Assembly (NCBI RefSeq): GCF_051251565.1
Contig: NZ_JBPOFB010000004.1
Span: forward strand, 124,001 to 188,000
Direction of reading: 5' to 3'
DNA: 64,000 bases
From: Marivita sp051251565
Lineage (GTDB): Bacteria; Pseudomonadota; Alphaproteobacteria; Rhodobacterales; Rhodobacteraceae
The stretch's first letter is position 1; each line of letters starts with the position of its first letter. Made by a program: the position numbers and the translations under genes. Under the pieces are notes generated by a model. The model did no database searches, was not told the DNA's origin, and saw only the letters and a program-made list of their open reading frames with translations. This document shows positions 50,440 through 59,288 of the stretch, piece after piece.

Positions 50440-50483
50440 ATCACTTTCTTTCATGAAAAGAAATTGATTTCGCTTGCTTGAGG

Positions 50484-50732
50484 CTATGCTCTGTCGGCCA
50501 AGGACCGGCGCGCCCATGCAGCGGCTTCGTCGGGATCATCCACGGCAGGGTCCGGCGCGGACCAATAGGGCATGCGCGAAAGTTCGGGTGATTTGACCGC
50601 ATAGGCCCACTGTTCAGAGCGCGTGCTGCCAGGGTAGGCACCCAGCCCGCCAAACATCTTGCGGGTGAACTGGGCGGTAACACTGGGGAAGAAGTCACGG
50701 ACGAACGTGATCTGTTCGCCGGTGACCGCCAT
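50484..50732 (-). CDS. TfoX/Sxy-like protein with apparent internal deletion
   Basis: The 82-aa product has the N-terminal TfoX pattern (TRKMFGGLGAY, residues 23-33) and its C-terminal pattern (MPYWSAPDPAVDDPDEAAAWARR, quoted in part: MPYWSAPD, DDPDEAAAWARR, residues 54-76). The family normally has about 30 more residues between these blocks, forming central beta strands. The frame is open throughout, so the loss is in frame. It may be a degenerate or reduced gene. The ATG at 50732 lies three bases after the SufT-like stop. Confidence 0.6.
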   Translation of the reverse strand: MAVTGEQITFVRDFFPSVTAQFTRKMFGGLGAYPGSTRSEQWAYAVKSPELSRMPYWSAPDPAVDDPDEAAAWARRSLADRA

Positions 50733-50735
50733 AGC

Positions 50736-51098
50736 TTACATGAAGCCGAGTTCGAGCCGCGCTTCGTCGGACATCATGTCCATGCCCCAGGGCGGCTCCC
50801 ACGTGAGTTCGACGTCGACCTGTTTGATTCCGGCCAGTGGTTCAATCGCCTCGGCCACCCAGCCCGGCATTTCGCCAGCAACGGGACAGCCAGGCGCGGT
50901 CAGGGTCATGGTCACGCGAACTTCGTTTTCTGACGAGATTTCAAGCGTATACACAAGGCCAAGGTCATAGATATTGACCGGGATTTCCGGATCATAAACG
51001 GACCGGCAGGCCTCGACCACCTGATCATAGAGCGGGTGATCGGTGCTTGAGGGTGCGATCAGCGGTGCACCTTCGATTTTGGGGCTCGCGTCGTTCAT
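50736..51098 (-). CDS. MIP18/PaaD-family Fe-S assembly protein, SufT-like
   Basis: The 120-aa product has the DUF59/MIP18 hallmarks YDPEIPVNIYDLGLVY (about residues 34-49) and TLTAPGCPVAG (about 66-76), with the conserved Cys in APGCP, and ends VELTWEPPWGMDMMSDEARLELG (in two parts: VELTWEPPWG, DEARLELG). SufT-type proteins help mature iron-sulfur proteins. The start at MNDASPK is chosen. It is separated from the sufA-like gene by three other genes. Confidence 0.88.
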   Translation of the reverse strand: MNDASPKIEGAPLIAPSSTDHPLYDQVVEACRSVYDPEIPVNIYDLGLVYTLEISSENEVRVTMTLTAPGCPVAGEMPGWVAEAIEPLAGIKQVDVELTWEPPWGMDMMSDEARLELGFM

Positions 51099-51171
51099 GT
51101 CGATCCTTCCCGTGAGTTCCTGACCAAAGATATAGGGAAAGGCGCAGGGGGGGTAAAGGGGCGCAAGGCGG

Positions 51172-52620
51172 TCACGGGGCTTTCGGCGCTTTTTTCCGGC
51201 GCGGCACTGGGGTGGGACGGACCTTTTCCTCGATCGCATCATAGAGCAGGCCGGCGATGTTTTTGGTGCTGGCGGTCTCGATACCTTCGAGACCGGGAGA
51301 GGAGTTCACTTCGAGCACCTTTGGCCCGGAGTTGGAGCGCAGCAGGTCCACGCCGGCAAAGCCCAACCCGAACACCCGTGCGGCACGGGCTGCGGTGTCG
51401 CGTTCTTCCTTGCTGATGCGCACCCGTGTTGCGGTGCCGCCGCGATGCAGGTTCGAACGGAAATCCCCGTCCGAGCCGGTGCGCTTCATCGCGGCTACGA
51501 CTTTGCCGTTTACCACAAGGCAGCGGATGTCTTCGCCGGCGGCCTCTTTCACGAAATCCTGAACCAAAAAGTTCGCCTTGAGGCCGCGAAACGCGTCGAT
51601 CACCGACTCTGCGGCTTTCTTGGTTTCGGCCAGCACAACGCCTTTTCCTTGGGTTGATTCGAGCAGCTTGACGATCAGGGGGGCGGTGCCGACCAAACCG
51701 ATCAGGTTAGATGTGTCTTTGGGAGAGTTCGCAAAGGCGGTGGGCGGCATGCCGATGCGGTGACGCGCGAGGATCTGGTGGGCGTGCAATTTGTCCCGGC
51801 TCGAGGTGATGCCGGTGCTGCCATTCACCACATAGGTGCCGATGGATTCGAACTGGCGCACGACGGCGGTGCCGTAGGGGGTGATGGATGCACCGATGCG
51901 CGGGATCACGGCGTCATAGCGGGGCAGACGTTTGCCATCGTAATAGACTTCGGGTGCCATCGCGTTGATCGCCATGTAGCACCGCGCGGTGTCGATCACT
52001 TCGACCGAGTGTCCGCGCCCTTCGCCTTCTTCCACCAGCCGGTCGGTGGAATAGTTGTTTTCGCGGCTGAGCACCGCAATGCGCAGCGCGCGGTTCGGGG
52101 CGATCTTGCGCATCTTTGGGGTGTGGTAGACGTCGAAATCCAGCTCGGGCTGGTAGAAGCGTTCGCTGGGCACGATGTTGACGTGATCCTTGAGCGCTTG
52201 ACGCCCCAAAAGCATCCGGTTGCTCATGGTGCCTCGGTCAGTGAGGGTGATTTCAATGTCCCACATCTGTCCACCAACGGACAATTGCGATGCGATCACA
52301 TAGCGGCTTTCGGTTTCACCGTTCGACGAGGTGATGTCGCGGCGGTCCACGATGGGGGCAGAGCAGGGGATCATGAGGTCTTCGCGCCCAGGAATGGGAT
52401 GCACGGCAAAGCGGACCCTGGGTTTGGAGGCAGAGCCGAACACCTCGATATCGGCGGCGTGCAGCGCTGATGTGCGCGCGCCGGTGTCCACCTTGGCGCG
52501 AATGGCAGGCAGGCCAAGGTTTGGCAGGCTGACCCATTCTTCCCAGCCAAAGGTCAGGGGGGCGTCGTCACTTGGCCCCGCGCCCTCGGGTGCGGGAGTG
52601 GCAGATAGGATCTCAGACAT
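51172..52620 (-). CDS. rimK: RimB-RimK fusion: zinc-dependent/retropepsin-like protease domain plus S6 glutamate ligase
   Basis: The 482-aa product joins two domains. Residues about 22-165 form a RimB-type (ATP-dependent zinc protease, retropepsin-like) domain with AKVDTGARTSALHA near the active Asp. Residues about 175-465 form the ATP-grasp ligase RimK with RIGASITPYG, the ATP lid VKLLESTQGKGVVL and the metal motif KVLEVNSSPGLEGIE. RimK adds glutamates to ribosomal protein S6; RimB trims them in Pseudomonas. The fusion would place addition and removal on one chain, which is inference. It is divergent from tgt. Confidence 0.88.
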   Translation of the reverse strand: MSEILSATPAPEGAGPSDDAPLTFGWEEWVSLPNLGLPAIRAKVDTGARTSALHAADIEVFGSASKPRVRFAVHPIPGREDLMIPCSAPIVDRRDITSSNGETESRYVIASQLSVGGQMWDIEITLTDRGTMSNRMLLGRQALKDHVNIVPSERFYQPELDFDVYHTPKMRKIAPNRALRIAVLSRENNYSTDRLVEEGEGRGHSVEVIDTARCYMAINAMAPEVYYDGKRLPRYDAVIPRIGASITPYGTAVVRQFESIGTYVVNGSTGITSSRDKLHAHQILARHRIGMPPTAFANSPKDTSNLIGLVGTAPLIVKLLESTQGKGVVLAETKKAAESVIDAFRGLKANFLVQDFVKEAAGEDIRCLVVNGKVVAAMKRTGSDGDFRSNLHRGGTATRVRISKEERDTAARAARVFGLGFAGVDLLRSNSGPKVLEVNSSPGLEGIETASTKNIAGLLYDAIEEKVRPTPVPRRKKAPKAP

Positions 52621-52691
52621 GGGAATCGCGCCTCCTTGGCAATTTGCGTGATTTGGCGCACAAGGGCGCGCTCTGCAAGTAAGGCCAGATC

Positions 52692-53822
52692 ATGACAGTT
52701 TCTTCTTCCTTCGCCCTGCACGCCACCGATGGGACGGCGCGCACAGGTGCCATCACCACACCGCGCGGCACAATCCGCACGCCGGCCTTTATGCCCGTGG
52801 GCACGGCGGCCACCGTCAAGGCGATGATGCCCGAAAGCGTGGCTGCCACCGGGGCGGATATCTTGTTGGGCAACACGTATCATCTGATGCTGCGCCCCAC
52901 CGCAGAGCGGATCGATCGTCTGGGCGGGCTGCACAAGTTCATGAATTGGGACAAGCCGATCCTCACGGATTCGGGCGGGTTTCAGGTGATGAGCCTCGCT
53001 GATCTGCGCAAGCTCACGGAAAAGGGTGTGACCTTCAAATCGCATATCGACGGGTCCAAGCACGAGCTTACCCCCGAACGGTCGATGGAGATCCAGCGTT
53101 TGCTTGGGTCCGATATCGTGATGTGTTTCGACGAATGCCCCGCGCTGCCCGCTGACCGGGAGCGGATCGCAGACTCTATGCGGTTGTCCATGCGCTGGGC
53201 GGAACGGTCGAAAGAGGCGTTTGGGGATCGGCCCGGCCATATGCTGTTCGGTATTCAGCAAGGTGGATTGGAACAGGATTTCCGCGAGGAATCGGCCGAG
53301 GCGCTTAAGGCAATTGGCTTTGATGGGTACGCGGTTGGCGGGTTGGCCGTGGGCGAAGGCCAGGACGCGATGTTCGGCTGTCTGGACTATGCGCCGGGGC
53401 AATTGCCCGATGACAAGCCACGCTACCTCATGGGGGTGGGCAAGCCCGACGATATCGTGGGGGCGGTGAAGCGCGGGATCGACATGATGGATTGTGTTCT
53501 GCCGTCGCGGTCGGGGCGGACCGGGCAGGCGTGGACACGGCACGGGCAGGTCAATATCAAGAACGCGCGGCATCAGGACGATCCGCGCCCACTGGACGAG
53601 GCGTGCACCTGTCCCACCTGCCGGAACTACAGCCGTGCGTATCTGCACCATGTGTTCCGCGCGCAAGAGATGATTTCGGGGATGCTGCTGACCTGGCATA
53701 ACCTGCATTACTACCAAGAACTGATGCAGGGGATGCGCGACGCGATTGCTGCGGGCCGCTTTGCCGCTTTCGAGACAGAGTTTCATGCCAAGCGCATCGA
53801 GGGTGACATTGATCCGCTCTGA
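52692..53822 (+). CDS. tgt: tRNA-guanine(34) transglycosylase
   Basis: Tgt (376 aa) exchanges guanine-34 for preQ1 in tRNAs with GUN anticodons. The catalytic Asp lies in LTDSGGFQVMS (about residues 90-100), GGLAVGEG in the middle, and the second Asp in RTGQAWTRHG region; CTCPTCRNY with a downstream His (about 308-345) forms the zinc site. The two tRNA-Asp genes in this window carry the GUC anticodon that Tgt modifies. Length is full. Confidence 0.96.
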   Translation: MTVSSSFALHATDGTARTGAITTPRGTIRTPAFMPVGTAATVKAMMPESVAATGADILLGNTYHLMLRPTAERIDRLGGLHKFMNWDKPILTDSGGFQVMSLADLRKLTEKGVTFKSHIDGSKHELTPERSMEIQRLLGSDIVMCFDECPALPADRERIADSMRLSMRWAERSKEAFGDRPGHMLFGIQQGGLEQDFREESAEALKAIGFDGYAVGGLAVGEGQDAMFGCLDYAPGQLPDDKPRYLMGVGKPDDIVGAVKRGIDMMDCVLPSRSGRTGQAWTRHGQVNIKNARHQDDPRPLDEACTCPTCRNYSRAYLHHVFRAQEMISGMLLTWHNLHYYQELMQGMRDAIAAGRFAAFETEFHAKRIEGDIDPL

Positions 53823-53897
53823 CCCGTTTTACTGTGCCCCTGTACATATATTTTGCATCGCATATGAAGAGGATGAGCGTTTCTAGGAGGTGTCAGG

Positions 53898-54458
53898 ATG
53901 CGTCTATTGATTTCCACGGCCGCAGTGGTCGGTGTTCTGAGTGCTGTGGCTGCCTTTGCGCAGATGCAGGGTGGCGGACATGGCCATATGCACGGCGCGG
54001 ATGGCACCGGGCATAACATGGCGACAATGCCGGGATTGCAGGGCGAAAACGCCACGGCTGAAGAAAGCGCAGAACTGGCCCTGATGTTCCGCAAGTTCCA
54101 GACCATGAGCCGCGAGGTAGAGAACCTGCCCAACGGTATTCGCACGGTCACCCGGTCCTCTGATCCCGAGGTGATGGACGCGCTGGTGAGCCACACGGTC
54201 GGAATGATCGACCGGGTGGGCCAGATGGACGATCCCAAGATCCGCATCCAAAGCCCGACGCTTGATATCTTTTTTGCGCGGGGTGACCATATCCTGTCCG
54301 AAGTTGATGTGACCGAAGACGGTGTGATCGTGATCCAAACCTCAGACGACCCCGAAATTGTCGCCGCGATGCAGGTGCACGCCGCCGAAGTGACGGCAAT
54401 GGTCGAGCAGGGCATGCATGCGGTTCACATGATGATGATGAATCGCGCGTCGAACTGA
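53898..54458 (+). CDS. Exported His/Met-rich protein
   Basis: The 186-aa product has a Sec signal peptide (cleavage after AAFA near residue 21) and a His/Met/Gly-rich start of the mature protein (GGGHGHMHGADGTGHNM). A structured part follows (about residues 50-160) and a His/Met-rich end (GMHAVHMMMM). The His and Met clusters suggest binding of copper or another soft metal in the periplasm. A strong AGGAGG site is upstream (53885-53890). No named family is recognised with certainty. Confidence 0.78.
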   Translation: MRLLISTAAVVGVLSAVAAFAQMQGGGHGHMHGADGTGHNMATMPGLQGENATAEESAELALMFRKFQTMSREVENLPNGIRTVTRSSDPEVMDALVSHTVGMIDRVGQMDDPKIRIQSPTLDIFFARGDHILSEVDVTEDGVIVIQTSDDPEIVAAMQVHAAEVTAMVEQGMHAVHMMMMNRASN

Positions 54459-54572
54459 CTGCGTGTCTAACGGGGCGTTCTGACGCCGCGTGCCGTGGGG
54501 GCGAGACCTTGCGGCGGCGCTATGGTTGGGGCAAAGCTGGCATATCGCCCGCAACGGGCTCAGGAGCCGATC

Positions 54573-54737
54573 ATGAACTACAAGCAATCCGGTGCAGCCA
54601 AGTCCAGCAAGGGTGCGCCGAAATTCGATGCCCACAAGACACCTGCCACAGGCAAAGGGGCCTCGGACACGCATTCTGGCAAGACCGCGCTTTTGGCACG
54701 GATGAAAGCGGCTGCGACAAAGACCAAGGACGACTGA
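54573..54737 (+). CDS. Small basic hypothetical protein, 54 aa
   Basis: The short product, MNYKQSGAAKSSKGAPKFDA and onward, is Lys/Ser/Ala-rich and polar, with no membrane span or Cys. It is preceded by an AGGAG site six bases upstream of the ATG, which supports translation over longer frames. It is probably intrinsically disordered. No family is recognised. A CCCCTATAGGGG palindrome (54739-54750) follows the stop. Confidence 0.6.
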   Translation: MNYKQSGAAKSSKGAPKFDAHKTPATGKGASDTHSGKTALLARMKAAATKTKDD

Positions 54738-54820
54738 GCCCCTATAGGGGTTAACCCTCGTTCCAAAAGCCACCTTGCAGGCCTCGGACATCAAGATATG
54801 GTGCCTTTAGCTGGAGCAAG

Positions 54821-54849
54821 GTTGAAACCTACAGGGGTCAGACCCACCT
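54821..54849 (+). promoter_or_regulatory. Candidate RpoH (heat-shock sigma) promoter of lon
   Basis: GTTGAAA (54821-54827) and CCCACCT (54843-54849), separated by 15 bp, resemble the heat-shock consensus CTTGAA and CCCATnT. The site lies about 80 bp before the lon ATG, and lon is a classical RpoH target. The match is partial, so this is tentative. Confidence 0.4.
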
Positions 54850-54928
54850 TATAGCTCCAAGACCGGAGATGGTCAGCGCTGCCGCCGAGCGGGGCCGATG
54901 CCATCTTGCCAATAATAAGGATACGAGC

Positions 54929-57334
54929 ATGCAAGAGTCTCTTAACGCCTCATACCCAGTGCTGCCGCTGCGGGATATTGTTGTTTTCCCGCATATGATC
55001 GTCCCGCTTTTCGTCGGACGAGACAAATCGGTGCGCGCGTTGGAAGAGGTGATGTCAGATGACAAGCAGATCCTGCTTGCCAGCCAGATGGACCCGGCGG
55101 AAGATGATCCGCAGGTCGATGGAATTTATCGGACCGGCGTTCTGGCCAATGTGCTGCAATTGCTCAAGCTGCCCGACGGCACCGTCAAGGTGTTGGTCGA
55201 AGGCCAGGGCCGTGTGCGCATCACCGAATACCTCGAAAACGACAACTTCTTTGAGGCACGCGCCGAGGTTTTGGCCGAAATGCCCGGTGACCCGGCTGCG
55301 ATAGAAGCACTTGTGCGCACCGTCGGCGAAGAGTTCGAGCGCTACTCCAAGGTCAAGAAGAACGTGCCGGACGAAGCGCTGGGCGCTGTGTCCGAAGCCG
55401 ACGCGCCAGCCAAGCTGGCCGATCTGGTGGCAGGTCACCTCGGCATCGAAGTTGAACAGAAGCAGGAGCTTTTGGAGACGCTGTCGGTCAGTGAAAGGCT
55501 GGAAAAGGTCTACGGCCTGATGCAAGGCGAGATGAGCGTTTTGCAGGTCGAGAAAAAGATCAAAACCCGCGTCAAATCCCAGATGGAGCGCACGCAGCGT
55601 GAGTATTATCTGAATGAGCAGATGAAGGCCATTCAGAAGGAATTGGGCGACGGCGAAGACGGCCAGAACGAAGTGGCGGAGCTGGAAGGCCGGGTCAACG
55701 CGACCAAGCTGTCCAAAGAAGCCCGCGAAAAGGCTGACGCGGAGATCAAAAAGCTCAAGAATATGAGCCCGATGAGCGCCGAAGCCACCGTCGTGCGCAA
55801 TTATCTTGACTGGATGCTGTCGATCCCGTGGGGCGTGAAATCACGCGTCAAGAAAGACCTCGGCAACGCCGAAGCTGTTCTGGATGCGGATCATTACGGG
55901 CTTGAGAAGGTCAAGGAACGTATTGTTGAATACCTTGCCGTGCAGCAGCGCAGCAAAAAGCTGAAAGGCCCGATCATGTGCCTTGTCGGCCCTCCGGGCG
56001 TGGGCAAGACATCGTTGGGCAAATCGGTCGCCAAGGCCACGGGACGTGAATTTATCCGCATTTCGCTTGGCGGCGTGCGCGACGAATCCGAAATTCGGGG
56101 CCACCGCCGGACCTATATCGGTTCTATGCCGGGCAAGATCATTCAGGCGCTGAAGAAAGCGAAAACGACGAACCCGCTGATCCTTCTCGATGAGATTGAC
56201 AAGATGGGTCAGGACTTCCGGGGCGATCCGGCGTCGGCCATGCTCGAAGTGCTTGATCCGGAACAGAACGGAACCTTCGTGGACCACTATCTTGAGGTCG
56301 AATACGATCTGTCCAACGTGATGTTCTTGACCACGGCCAACAGCTACAACATGCCCGGACCGCTTTTGGACCGGATGGAGATCATTCCCCTTGCCGGGTA
56401 CACCGAAGAGGAAAAGGCCGAGATTGCATCGCGCCACCTGATTTCCAAGCAGGTCAAGAACCACGGCCTCAAGAAGGGCGAGTTCGAGCTGACGGGTGAC
56501 GCGCTGACCGACATGATCCGCTATTACACCCGTGAAGCCGGGGTGCGAAACCTTGAGCGTGAAATCTCCAAGCTGGCGCGCAAGGCGGTGACCAAGATCG
56601 TCAAAAAAGAAGAAGAGCGGGTGGTCGTTGCATCCGACAACCTGTCCGATTTTCTTGGCGTTCGAAAATACCGCTACGGTCTGGCCGAAGACGAGAACCA
56701 GGTGGGAGTCGTCACCGGGCTGGCCTATACCAGCGTGGGGGGCGACCTGCTTCACATCGAAGCGCTCAAGCTGCCGGGCAAGGGTCGTATGAAGACCACG
56801 GGCAAGTTGGGCGATGTGATGAAGGAATCCATTGAGGCGGCGGCCAGCTACGTCCGCTCCATCTCTCCCCAGATCGGCGTGAAGCCACCAAAGTTTGACA
56901 AGATGGATATCCACGTGCACGTCCCCGATGGGGCCACGCCCAAGGATGGCCCCTCTGCCGGTCTTGCGATGGTGACGTCGATTGTCTCTGTGCTCACAGG
57001 TATTCCAGTACGGCGTGACATTGCCATGACTGGTGAAGTGTCCTTGCGCGGCAACGCAATGCCGATTGGTGGGTTGAAGGAAAAACTGCTTGCGGCTCTG
57101 CGGGGCGGAATCAAGACAGTTCTGATCCCCAAGGAAAACGAAAAAGACTTGGTGGAACTGCCGGATAACGTGAAAAACGGGCTTGAGATCATTGCCGTAG
57201 AACACGTGTCTGAAGTTCTCAAGCTGGCACTGGTCGGCACACCCGAGCCGATTGAGTGGGACGAGGCCGCCGAAGAAGCCGCGGCGCTTGCAATGGCCAA
57301 AGGCAACGGCGGCGCATCTGCCATCGCGCACTGA
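54929..57334 (+). CDS. lon: ATP-dependent protease La (Lon)
   Basis: Lon (801 aa) degrades misfolded and regulatory proteins in the cytoplasm. The N-terminal substrate domain (YPVLPLRDIVVFPHMIVPL, about residues 9-27) is followed by the AAA+ module with GPPGVGKTSL (about 356-365) and the proteolytic domain with the catalytic Ser in PKDGPSAGLAM (about 671-681) and Lys in the GGLKEKLLAALRGG segment. The ATG at 54929 has AAGGA seven bases upstream; the longer in-frame reading lacks support. Terminator downstream. Confidence 0.97.
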   Translation: MQESLNASYPVLPLRDIVVFPHMIVPLFVGRDKSVRALEEVMSDDKQILLASQMDPAEDDPQVDGIYRTGVLANVLQLLKLPDGTVKVLVEGQGRVRITEYLENDNFFEARAEVLAEMPGDPAAIEALVRTVGEEFERYSKVKKNVPDEALGAVSEADAPAKLADLVAGHLGIEVEQKQELLETLSVSERLEKVYGLMQGEMSVLQVEKKIKTRVKSQMERTQREYYLNEQMKAIQKELGDGEDGQNEVAELEGRVNATKLSKEAREKADAEIKKLKNMSPMSAEATVVRNYLDWMLSIPWGVKSRVKKDLGNAEAVLDADHYGLEKVKERIVEYLAVQQRSKKLKGPIMCLVGPPGVGKTSLGKSVAKATGREFIRISLGGVRDESEIRGHRRTYIGSMPGKIIQALKKAKTTNPLILLDEIDKMGQDFRGDPASAMLEVLDPEQNGTFVDHYLEVEYDLSNVMFLTTANSYNMPGPLLDRMEIIPLAGYTEEEKAEIASRHLISKQVKNHGLKKGEFELTGDALTDMIRYYTREAGVRNLEREISKLARKAVTKIVKKEEERVVVASDNLSDFLGVRKYRYGLAEDENQVGVVTGLAYTSVGGDLLHIEALKLPGKGRMKTTGKLGDVMKESIEAAASYVRSISPQIGVKPPKFDKMDIHVHVPDGATPKDGPSAGLAMVTSIVSVLTGIPVRRDIAMTGEVSLRGNAMPIGGLKEKLLAALRGGIKTVLIPKENEKDLVELPDNVKNGLEIIAVEHVSEVLKLALVGTPEPIEWDEAAEEAAALAMAKGNGGASAIAH

Positions 57335-57357
57335 GCCACGCCACGCCACACGATCGA

Positions 57358-57393
57358 AACGCCGCTCCGATTGGGGCGGCGTTTTGCGTTTTT
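57358..57393 (+). terminator. Rho-independent terminator after lon
   Basis: AACGCCGCTCC (57358-57368) pairs with GGGGCGGCGTT (57373-57383) around a GATT loop, and a T-rich tract (TTGCGTTTTT) follows. Confidence 0.88.
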
Positions 57394-57524
57394 GAAACGT
57401 GTGTCCGTGCCCAAACCCTGCATTTTGTGTCTGTGTTGCGTCAAAATACTGGATAAAGTTTCTATCTTTAGTATGGTGCGCATACATTCGCCACAAAAAT
57501 CAGAGCAGGCAAAGGATGAGTCCA

Positions 57525-57923
57525 ATGGCGACGACCAAGAAGCCAACACCGACCACACCGCGCAAAACCACAAAGACGGAAGCCGCGATCAATGCGGCGG
57601 CACAGACACCCGACCCGGAAGTGGTGGTCAATGAGACCCCCAAGATCACTGGTCCGGAGTTGAAGAAGAAAGAACTGATCGACACGGTCGTTGCCCGTAG
57701 CGGCGTCAAAAAGCGCGAGGTTAAGCCCGTGGTCGAGGCCATGCTGGCCATTTTGGGCGAAACGATTGCCGATGGCCGCGAATTGAACCTTGCGCCGATG
57801 GGCAAGCTCAAGATCACGCGCATGAAAAAGACGACCAAGGCGCATATCATCACGACGCGTCTGCGCCGCAATGAACAGTATCAGGCAGATGCGCCGGACC
57901 CTCTTGCACAGGCTGCCGAGTGA
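57525..57923 (+). CDS. HU-like DNA-binding protein with basic N-terminal extension
   Basis: The 132-aa product has a Lys/Thr/Pro-rich N-terminal tail (about residues 1-40) and an HU/IHF-type domain (about 45-120: KKKELIDTVVARSGVKKREV, LAILGETIADGREL, LAPMGKLKI). It is longer than HU (about 90 aa) because of the tail. AAAGGA eight bases upstream favours the ATG at 57525 over one three codons earlier. It probably binds and bends DNA or acts as a nucleoid protein; the true HU gene is likely elsewhere. Confidence 0.85.
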   Translation: MATTKKPTPTTPRKTTKTEAAINAAAQTPDPEVVVNETPKITGPELKKKELIDTVVARSGVKKREVKPVVEAMLAILGETIADGRELNLAPMGKLKITRMKKTTKAHIITTRLRRNEQYQADAPDPLAQAAE

Positions 57924-57942
57924 CGCTATGACGCCGCCCAAC

Positions 57943-58017
57943 GGGTGATTAGCTCAGTGGTAGAGCGCTTCGTTCACATCGAAGATGTCAGGGGTTCAAA
58001 TCCCTTATCACCCACCA
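57943..58017 (+). tRNA. tRNA-Val (anticodon CAC)
   Basis: The acceptor arms GGGTGAT (57943-57949) and ATCACCC (58007-58013) pair. The anticodon stem CTTCG/CGAAG encloses the loop TTCACAT, giving anticodon CAC. The T arm has GGTTCAAAT. The 3' CCA is encoded (58015-58017). Confidence 0.95.
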
Positions 58018-58135
58018 TGAACAACAACGCGCTGCCCTGATCGGGCCGCGCGTTTTGCATTTTGCAAACCCATGCGGATGAAGTGCAAAAAGACTCTTGC
58101 GCGCAGGGAATAGCTTGGCTAAACGACACGCCAGC

Positions 58136-58211
<76 letters not shown>

Positions 58212-58244
58212 TTCCCTGTCCAATTGGCGCGAGACGGCGGCACT

Positions 58245-59144
58245 TTATTGCAACGGGTGCACGTTATTTTCCAACCAATCCAGAACGTTGTCGATACGGG
58301 TCCGTGCGATGGGAACTTCTGTATCGTCGCGCAATCGCAGGATCATCCGCCCATCCTTGCGTTCGGCTTTGATACTAGTGTCTTTGGCGACCCACCAAGA
58401 TCGGTGCGGCTGAATGCCGTCTTCGATCTGTGCTTGTGCGACAATGTCGCTGAGGCGCGCGCGGGCCACAGAGGTCGCGTTCTCAAAGGTCATGTGCACA
58501 TGGTGTTCGCGGGCTTCAATGTGAAGCAATCCTGACAGGTCTATTCTTTCGCCACCGACCACAAAATGGCGGCTTTGCTGTTCGTTTTCGATCTCTTCGC
58601 GAACACCGGGCATGATATAGCGAAAAAACACCGTCTCCAAGCCTTGTACGGAAAAGAAGTAAAACACCATTTGCGATGCGACTTCGTAAGGGAAAGTGCC
58701 GCCGCTCATGTATGTGACCGAGATTTCACACAAGAACACGGTGGGAAGCAGGGCGATAAACCCCAAAACCGGCGCGGGCATGCGAAGCGACGGCCAGCGA
58801 TGGCTCAGGGCGGCCAAAACGAAGAATTCCAGATGGTAAAACAACAGGTAGACCGAAAACGCGATGGGCCAGAAAATCACGTTGAACCAAAGCGGCACAT
58901 AGCTGCGTGCGCCGGATGGATCGGCTGCAAAGAAGGTAAGCAAGCATAGCAGCACAAAAAGCAGCGTGCGTTTATGGCCAAGAACACGGCTATAGGTTGC
59001 CATGCTGAATGCCAGCTGACCACCAATCATATCCCACAATTTCACTTCGGTCGTTAAAAGTCGTTTCACAGCGCGGTGTTCGCCCATTTGCTTTGAGCGC
59101 AACAATATAAGCCTTTCGGGTTTGAGCAATCGCAAGTTGCTCAT
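58245..59144 (-). CDS. Membrane protein with C-terminal LytTR DNA-binding domain
   Basis: The product (299 aa from the first ATG) has about four hydrophobic helices (within residues 60-185, e.g. TLLFVLLCLLTFFA and VPLWFNVIFWPIAFSVYLLF) and a C-terminal LytTR domain (about 195-295, with HIEAREHHVHMTFENATSVARARLSDI in part). Membrane-bound LytTR proteins act as one-component regulators. Start is uncertain: ATGs at 59087 and 59003 also fit, none with a good ribosome site. The inverted repeat GAGCAA/TTGCTC (59124-59142) overlaps the first ATG, which favours a later start. Confidence 0.82.
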   Translation of the reverse strand: MSNLRLLKPERLILLRSKQMGEHRAVKRLLTTEVKLWDMIGGQLAFSMATYSRVLGHKRTLLFVLLCLLTFFAADPSGARSYVPLWFNVIFWPIAFSVYLLFYHLEFFVLAALSHRWPSLRMPAPVLGFIALLPTVFLCEISVTYMSGGTFPYEVASQMVFYFFSVQGLETVFFRYIMPGVREEIENEQQSRHFVVGGERIDLSGLLHIEAREHHVHMTFENATSVARARLSDIVAQAQIEDGIQPHRSWWVAKDTSIKAERKDGRMILRLRDDTEVPIARTRIDNVLDWLENNVHPLQ

Positions 59145-59288
59145 ATGCGATCACAAAAGATATTAAACTGACGCTAAATGGCATCAGGTTTGAAGTGTGT
59201 GCGTATTTGCACGAAGCTCTATGAATGTCAGCAGTTTATGAATTTATGCACGGTGCTATGTCTCAGAATATCAAAGGAGACGCACGCT

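Noticed and set aside
59219..59244. Two TATGAAT repeats as LytTR binding sites before the pirin gene
   Set aside because: The 17-bp spacing does not fit the usual two-turn spacing of LytTR sites, and the motif is AT-rich and short.
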